Of a stretch of DNA of 64,000 nucleotides, positions 57,480 through 64,000 are shown in pieces. The stretch spans positions 2,976,001 to 3,040,000 of the forward strand of contig JABELC010000003.1 of the NCBI GenBank assembly GCA_028455995.1. The letters run 5' to 3'. The stretch's first letter is position 1. Each line of letters opens with the position of its first letter. Origin of the DNA: Scleromitrula shiraiana (taxonomy: Eukaryota > Ascomycota > Leotiomycetes > Helotiales > Sclerotiniaceae). Both the position numbers and the translations under genes were made by a program. The notes below the pieces were generated by a model. It made no database searches. It was given only the letters and a program-made list of their open reading frames with translations, and was not told the origin of the DNA.

Positions 57480-58327
57480 GGTGTTGATTGGCGTACTGGA
57501 GATTTTAGGACATTATTATCATGAGACATAGAGCAATTACTTCATGAAAAGGACGACTTGTTAATTGAAAAGTTTCTAACAGGCCAAAGCCACATGTTGG
57601 GTGTCTCCAGACGAAGAATGTGGCGCTAGCCTTTCCGTTCCCACCCATAAGTGAACGTTTCGATGTTGATGAGCTGCATGCAACTGCAAATTTGCCGGAT
57701 GCAGGGAGTTCGAAAACCAACTCGGTGTTTCTCCTCACACTCAATTTGGAACAATCTAAGTTCAGATCCTCAGCGGTACTGCCATTTCGGGTGTCTCGTC
57801 TCGGGAAAAGCAAAGGCTTGCTGGAAATCCTAAATTCCCACAACTTTCTCGTAAACTACTTGATGTTAGAAAATGTTTTCTAAAGCAATGAGGAATATCG
57901 AAATTTGGAGCGTGGAAATGAACTGAGCTGCATTCCCACCAAATGCAATACATCATCCAGGAAGTTGAACCACAGCTTGCGACAACTATGCTAATAGGTT
58001 AGAAGAAAAACAGGAGAGCCATAATGAGAAGATAATCCAAAAGATAACCTTTTAATACTAAGCATTTGCCCGAACACTATAGTCTCACAGATATTTAACG
58101 GATTGACATGCTCGTCAAAATGTGCTGAGATTAGACCAATATAATTTATAATTATATAGATGTATCTTTTCGTCTCTAACGCCTCATGAGTAGTTTCTAA
58201 CTATACGCCTTGTAGGACAACATCTGAACCTAATCGAACGCAATCCAATCCATCACAAATGGTATCATTGCTATTGCGATTCTCTATATGCTTGCTAATG
58301 GCCATGCGATATCTCTTCCTCAAATTA
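57480..58327. other. Intergenic, possible unresolved coding fragment
   Basis: 848 bp between PLAC8 (upstream side) and the HHK2 stop. A minus-strand frame at 57505-57843 and an overlapping plus-strand frame at 57620-57883 both look moderately protein-like but match nothing I recognise, and no flanking exon fits. Left uncalled. Confidence 0.45.
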
Positions 58328-61300
58328 TCAGACAGACCTCCTACCATCACTAACCCATCTCTCTAGTTCCATCACCAATTCCCCAATCCGAAAAGGTTTT
58401 GTAACCACACTATCTACGCCCGCCTCCATAGCCATTTTGATTTGTTCTCTCCTCGCATTGGCTGTCAGCGCGATAACTGGAACTCTTCTTTTTATCGTTC
58501 CTTTTCTCTCCCATTCCCTAATCTCCCCCACACAAGTCAAGCCATCCATAACTGGCATCTCTAAGTCCATGAGAACAATATCACATGGAATATTATCTAC
58601 AGAGGTCGTAGCAGAAAATGAAGATTTCTCAAGGAAGTCAAGGGCTTCTAAACCATGATTGGCGACGTGAGTAGTACAACCTATATTTTGTAACTGTTTG
58701 CGTAATAAATTTTGGTTGACAATGTTATCCTCTACAATCAAGATGTGTTTTGGTATTAAGGGGGGATTCACGGACTTTGAGACCCTATTGAATGAATTTG
58801 GTTGTGAGGAAATTTTCAGACTATTGGGTCTGGAGTTATCTTCATGGCGAGTTCGTAAACCCATACTTGAACCATGGGTTTCAGGCGCAGTGCAACGACG
58901 AGCTTGGATGTAGAATGCGAATATACTTCCCACTCCAGCCGTTGATGCTAAACCTATCTGACCGCCTTGGAGTTCTGTTAATTCTCTTGAGATAAAAAGT
59001 CCAAGCCCGGATCCTCCATATTTTACATGAGTTCGAGGGGATGCTTGGGAAAATCTTTGAAATAGAAGCTTTTGTTCCTCTTCATCTAATCCTCGACCAC
59101 TATCTTGAACTTCAATGTGTAGGTAGACAACTTCTCCCTCGCCCCATTCACTCTCCAATGTGTTTAGCTTCCTTTCATCCCGTCTCTTGTAATAAACAAT
59201 ATTAGTGCCAGGCTTGGATTCTTGGGATAGTGGTTCTAGTGAAGCGCCCACTGTAATGGATATGTTTCTCCTCTTTTGGGTCTGGGTAAATTTAATGGCG
59301 TTGGTGATCAAATTGATGAGAACTTGCAGGAGTCGACTGGGATCAAGCTTCAACCAAGTAATGTTGAGATTATTGAAAGACTCATCCACGTGAGATTCTA
59401 GGGTGACATCGGTCTTCTGTAATTCGCCATCAAACATCTTCAATGCTTGCTTGATCACAAGTAATGGTTGCACTTCAACCGGTGTGATGAAGAAAAGATC
59501 GGAGTCCATTTTACTAAGTGTGAGAATATCATCGATAATCCTTTTTTGGTGTTGAGCGCAAAGGGCAATCGTGGAGGCTGCGTCGACCAGACTGTGAATA
59601 GCGTCTCTGGTCCTATCAGCATTGTTTGCTCCACTATCTAATTCTGCTACAGAGACACTGATCATATCCGCAGATTGAATGATGGCTGATAAAGGATTTC
59701 TCATTTCGTGTGAAGTCATGTCAATAAAATTCTCTTGTTGTCTTTTAAGTTCGATAGCCTCCAACACTTTTCGTTTCTGGGAATCCTCCTCCCATTTTTG
59801 CCTGCTAATGTCTGTCAAGCATCCGAGGAATCCGGTGATCGTTCCACTAAGGTGTAGATATATTAGTATCTGTTTGAGAAGAAACTTCTGGGGATTGGAG
59901 ATGAACAAGAATATCTATCTAGAAAGCAGTTTGGATACACTTACTCATCAGCCTTTTCCGGACATCCAGCAGATATAATCCAAGTTGGACCTGTAGGACC
60001 CTCGCCCCCAGAGTTCTTGTCTGATTTGGATGGTGCTTTTAATCGAATCTCAAATGAGACGGACTCTCCATTTAATAACTTTTTCCACTGCTCATCTAAT
60101 ATATAGAGATCCGGTTCGTAAATCGCATTATACCAATCCTTTAAACTAGTTAGCACACTATTAAGCTTTGATATTCACTAGAACAAATGAGATTTCAACT
60201 TTCGAGTTGTCAATATTAACTTTAAATCTTTTTTGTTGCCTTCGAGGAATGTTTGGGGGGGGGAGGAGAGGGGAATATTCTCAAGGGACTTTGTTTCTCG
60301 ACTTATATATGTGAATCAACTCACCATAGCAACAACATTGCCTTTTACTTGATTGGTTAACTTATAATAGTTATCATTTGCATAATTTATAGACCCCGAT
60401 GCATCAAGGTGATATATCGCCACAGGAGCCATGTCCGACATTTTCCTGAAACGATTTCCTAGCTCTACAGCTTCATGAGCCCGTATCTCGAGCTGTCTTA
60501 AAAGAATATCTCGATCTTGACTAGCTTGTTCAGCAGCCACCTGGCCACGTCGAATCTCGTCCTTGACAAGTGCCGCGGCAGCTATCGAGTTGGCAATTTG
60601 CCGACTTAGAAGCTGCATGAATAATTTGTATTCGTCATCGAACTGTCTATTTGGATTGAGCCCAATGATAAGAAAACCAAGAACATTGTTATTTGGCGAT
60701 CGAATAGGCAGGAAAGCACTGGCGCTAGAATCCGGCAGATTTGCAAATTCTTTGAACAGGACGTTGGGACTATTCCGATCACTTTTCGATATAAGTGTGG
60801 GAGAGCCTGATTCCAAAAGCCCCTCAAGATTTGAAATGAACTCATTCTCGTAATTCTCGTAACGAAAGTGTTTGGGAATATTATGTTCCGCATTAGGAAT
60901 TCTTATACAACCTTCTAACGTCCAACCACACCCCGTATGACTCTGCTCTGAATTTTCGTGGAGTGTTTCACTAATATCTGGGGAATTTGCAGAATACAGC
61001 AACACGTATGACAAATCTGGGTGATCTGATTCGAGACCACGCAACAGTCGTCCCCAAAAGTTTTTAGGTTCTCGAGATGGAGCAATTTCCTGTTCTAAAC
61101 CCAACAGAAATGCTATTCTTCGATCGGCGATAACCTGTTTGGTAGTTTCTACCCCAGATAAGTAGCTATTAAAAGTTAGCAAAAGAGTACTTAAATAAAT
61201 ATTTCAGTAACGGTCTGCTTCTTACAAGGCAAAATTTGGTGCACAGCTTGTGGCAAGTGGAAAAACTGTTAACGAATGATACGTCTCCTCTAGATAATCC

Positions 61301-62313
61301 TCCCTCTCAATGTAAAGCTTTAAGTTATTCACCATCGTGGCTTTATTCATATTACTCTGGCATGCTTTTTCCATTAATAACTCGTACTCTTCATTAATTC
61401 CGAATCCTGCCCACACTTCAGAAACTGGTTGGCCCATCATATTAGGATGTTTCTGCCCCATCACCAACGCGTAAGCTTCGTTGTATATTATTATTCCATT
61501 TATGCCCCAACACAACGCACCGGGTCTGGAATCTGTCATTAGAATGTTGCACATCCGTTGAAGGTCAATGGGCCATGAGTTTATAGGTCCCAATTCCGTA
61601 GCTGCCCAATCAAAATCTAGAAAACATTGCACATGGGGTGACGGTTTCGACGTTTTGCTTGGTGCGAATATGCTTTGCGTGCCAAGAACGGACTTTTCTT
61701 CCTCCGCAAGAATTAAGTTCTTAGTAGAAAACGACTTATTCTTTTGGCAAGAATCCAGCCCGACGTCAGGTTGAGATTTAATCAACGATCCGCGAAACTT
61801 GATATTTGATATCGACGTGGACTCCTCCAAAGATCCTTGAGGTTCTTTTGTAGGTTGCCCTTCACTGCAATCGCTTTGCTTTTCTATACTCCCAGCAATA
61901 ACCCTCCACCTCGCCCTTAAAGTTTGCGCAGACCATTCAAATCCAGAATATAACATACGTTGTGTTCCGTTCTCGGTATTCCCCACCGCCCATCGTGAAA
62001 ACGCCCCATCCTTATCCTCAGCAGTGTTATGGAGATGAATTCTCCCGAGTTCACTTTGCCAAAATCGCAACGTCCTAAATTTTGGATTTGTATATACAGG
62101 AAAAAGTTGACCAGGTTTTGTGATATCCAGGATAAAGACAGCTCTTTCGTCCGACTCGAGCAACTCGAGGACCCCTATATCACTCAAGTCATCGTGTTGT
62201 ACATCATGGTTTAATTCTGAACTGAAAATTGTCGAAGATAATTGTACATGGTCTTTTGGTTCTGTGTAGGCAGAGGGTCGTTTGGGTAGATCGAGAGGGG
62301 AGGTAGGTTCCAT
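58328..62313 (-). CDS. Hybrid sensor histidine kinase (PAS-GAF-PAS-HisKA-HATPase-receiver), HHK2
   Basis: Four exons: 62313-61226, 61165-60325, 60138-59945, 59846-58328; 1213 aa, all GT-AG in phase. Order: GVLELLESDERAVFILDITK region near the N-terminus, PAS-like part (about 230-360: DWAATELGPINSWPIDLQRM, IIIYNEAYALVMGQKHPNMM), GAF (about 380-560: SAFLPIRSPNNNVLGFLIIG), linker helix, PAS (about 605-725), H-box FIDMTSHEMRNPLSAII (His about 753), N-box LLQVLINLITNAIKFTQ, G1 QDSGRGLDEE, G2 GGSGLGLFISREL, and receiver ILIVEDNIVNQNLL with phospho-Asp in VLMDLEMPVMDG (about 1135) and Lys in VTKPFR. No transmembrane helix, so a soluble sensor. It is expected to feed the HPt phosphorelay. It shares domain order and near-identical kinase motifs with HHK1 but lacks the Ser-rich N-terminus and most introns. 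Confidence 0.93.
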
Positions 62314-63632
62314 TCTTTATAACAAGATTATTGATCGAAGGTCGGCTTGTGTGCTTTTCTTGCTGCAATTTTCTAATGCGACAATTGAAACGTTCGGGTG
62401 TTCTTCCCAATTACAGCCCTCTTGTTTTCCCAAGAAGCGAGGATGGAGCACGGTTATTGTAGTCGTCGATGAGTAGGGGGCCGATGAGGAGGTTGGCAAA
62501 ATGAGGATGGCATCCTAATAACAGACGATGTGTAATTGCGACATAAGTTGAAGATGGCAAATGATTGAAGACCTTTCGTAGAGACCGTTAAGCAACTTCA
62601 CTAATTTTAACTAAATAGATTCACTATTTGCTCTCTACCCCTCACATAACAGCCTAGACATATATGGTATTGTGGGGTTGATAAGACGTTCAGCACCATA
62701 CGATTGGATGAGTTCGATCGTGACTCGCGTTAAATTTTACGGATACTCGTAAACTTACTCGTGTATTTGGTGGTATGCATGGATATTTTCAGATTTCGAT
62801 ATTTTTTGACATGCTAAACTTGTTAGTGCAGAATCCTAATACATCGCCACTTCATAATATCTCCACATCGAGCTAATTCAAGTTGATTTCTGAACAAAAT
62901 ATACGTATTAAAAAATCTTTCAAAAATATGCATAAAAACGTTTTATTCCAATTATAAACAGTTAAATATTCTTTTTGCTAGTTCATTTCGATTGTTCTTG
63001 CTAAGTAACTTAAGAAATTCAAAATTAAGAGTTATATATGATTGTACATCTGGTGAATGGACATTCAGAACTTGAACAGCTTCCTGTCACAAAAGAGTAA
63101 GATCAGGTGATCAGATGATCAGACGATCACATGATCATCTTCAGGTAATCAACGGGATATGACTAAGGGTTCTCCGCACCCTTAGTGTCATATCGTAGTA
63201 TATATAGAGGGAGCTTCGCTCCCCTTCTAGATAGATCAATCAACAAGTTCTTGATTATGCTCCTTTTTGTGTGACACTCCCCTTATTAGTACGGTAAATA
63301 GTCTTGGAGTAGTATAGTACCCACCTATTTAGGTGGTGAAACTAAGTTTCACAGTCGGAGGAACAAAGTCGGATACATAAATAGATCTCTCTGTTACATT
63401 CATTTCAGAATAACTTTCCAGTTTAATTGGTAACATCATGCGTATTCACCTGGGTGACCCAAGTTGGGCCAAGCTGAGCCAAGCTGAGCTTCTTGCATAA
63501 AATAGAGATCGCATCAGAGGGAGGGTGCAAACTGACTTCAAGAATGATATATCATTTCAAATTCCGAAGCCAACTTTATTTGATTGAAGCAAGCCCTCGA
63601 GCTAAACGAAAAATAGGAGAATTTGTATCAAA
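62314..63632. other. HHK2 upstream region with solo LTR
   Basis: 1.3 kb between the HHK2 start and the HET-like 3' end. AT-rich to about 63080, then a solo LTR (separate entry) and, just after it, two adjacent perfect hairpins (63321-63336, CCACCT...AGGTGG, and 63336-63352, GTGAAAC...GTTTCAC). No gene seen. Confidence 0.55.
63085..63276. mobile_element. Solo LTR of a retrotransposon (candidate)
   Basis: A 192-bp unit beginning TGTCACAAAAGAG and ending with CTTTTTGTGTGACA, i.e. ends in TG...CA with a short terminal inverted repeat. Flanking pentamers are CTTCC and CTCCC, a 4/5 match compatible with a decayed 5-bp target duplication. Internally there is a TATATATAG box at about 63199-63207, a long imperfect hairpin (GATATGACTAAGGG...CCCTTAGTGTCATATC, 63157-63197), and repeated GATCAxxTGATCAGA motifs at 63101-63135. 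No internal retroelement coding region follows, so it looks like the product of LTR-LTR recombination. Confidence 0.6.
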
Positions 63633-64000
63633 CTAGCAGAAAATGAAATCTTCCACTGTATGTTGTATCTCCAGGAATTCTCCATCCATCACACCATAGA
63701 CATAAGCCTCGCCAATCAATTCAAATCGGTCTTTTCCCACCTCGCGAATGACGAACGGTTGAATAGCACCAAAAATGACGACGATCAAATCTCCAGATTG
63801 TGCATGGCTAGGAACAAGTCCTACATATCCGTTTCGAGATATAAAAGCCCTTCGGTTGTGCAGATACATCAAGGTCGATCTATACCTATTGCTTTCTGGG
63901 GTAAGAGCCTCTTTGAATTGCTCTACTTTCTCCATGAGTTGTTCGTGGGTAAGATGAAAGTCATGCGAATGTCTTGTTATTTCGGAATAAAGTTCGATTC
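63633..64000 (-). CDS. HET (heterokaryon incompatibility)-like protein, C-terminal part, cut by window edge
   Basis: Open from the window edge (64000) to the stop at 63633; about 122 residues visible. The pattern NRRAFISRNGYVGLVPSHAQ, SGDLIVVIFGAIQPFVIR, FELIGEAYVYGVMDGEFLE is the conserved C-terminal region of fungal HET-domain proteins (gR-F-t..GylGlgP..t..GD.i.vl.G...P..lR...y.lvGe.YvhGiMdGe). The HET domain proper would be encoded beyond 64000, so its presence is inferred. Such proteins can trigger programmed cell death after fusion of unlike hyphae; many copies have unknown roles. The frame is intact over the visible part. Confidence 0.8.
   Translation of the reverse strand, partial: IELYSEITRHSHDFHLTHEQLMEKVEQFKEALTPESNRYRSTLMYLHNRRAFISRNGYVGLVPSHAQSGDLIVVIFGAIQPFVIREVGKDRFELIGEAYVYGVMDGEFLEIQHTVEDFIFC

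Noticed and set aside
57505..57883. Overlapping frames on both strands between PLAC8 and HHK2
   Set aside because: Neither matches a known family, and neither has an adjoining exon; coding status cannot be supported.

Overview
This is a gene-sparse window of a filamentous ascomycete (Pezizomycotina) nuclear genome. The evidence is direct: genes are interrupted by short GT-AG introns (mostly 48-103 nt), there are no bacterial-style operons, and fungal-specific families are present (trifunctional HIS4, multi-domain hybrid histidine kinases, DMATS prenyltransferase, HET protein, RTC5, fungal rhodopsin-domain membrane protein). The AT-rich, microsatellite-laden spacers would suit a Leotiomycete such as Botrytis or Sclerotinia, but that placement is an inference. 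I resolved exon structures by reading splice sites and checking that reading phase is kept across every junction.

Left part (1-9.6 kb): 5' two thirds of HIS4 (-) and TAF9 (+) diverge from a 404-bp promoter with a perfect TGAGTCA (Gcn4/CPC1-type) site. Next come a six-exon 7TM rhodopsin-domain membrane protein (-), a DUF302 protein (-), and a monocarboxylate-type MFS transporter (+), the last two diverging from a 561-bp spacer with a duplicated CCG-N12/13-CGG motif. 10-14.6 kb: a DMATS-type aromatic prenyltransferase (-) and a seven-exon cytochrome P450 (+) share a 1.1-kb divergent promoter. With the neighbouring MFS gene and possibly DUF302 they form a small candidate specialised-metabolite locus without a PKS or NRPS in view. 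The P450 has an atypical I-helix and heme-loop motif.

Middle (15-42 kb): a 956-aa disordered protein with a C-terminal Cys cluster (-); a 4.9-kb gene desert packed with unrelated microsatellites; a 13-exon hybrid histidine kinase (HHK1, -); a PAF-acetylhydrolase-like lipase (+); nicotinamidase PNC1 (-) diverging from HMG-CoA reductase (+); and an F-box/LRR-like protein (-).

Right part (42-64 kb): a 3.9-kb AT-rich zone with a MITE-like inverted-repeat element and decayed ORFs; a 90-aa Ser-rich protein (+); then a compact housekeeping block: RTC5/TLDc (+), RCF1 (-) divergent from threonine dehydratase (+), mitochondrial bL36m (+), NatD/NAA40 (+), a PLAC8 protein (-). A second hybrid histidine kinase (HHK2, -, 4 exons) follows. 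It is a clear paralogue of HHK1 about 30 kb away on the same strand. A 192-bp solo LTR and the C-terminal end of a HET-like protein close the window.

The two most interesting items are the orphan DMATS/P450(/MFS) locus with its unusual P450, and the linked pair of hybrid histidine kinases with the same domain order but very different intron content. No rRNA, CRISPR array or convincing tRNA gene was seen.
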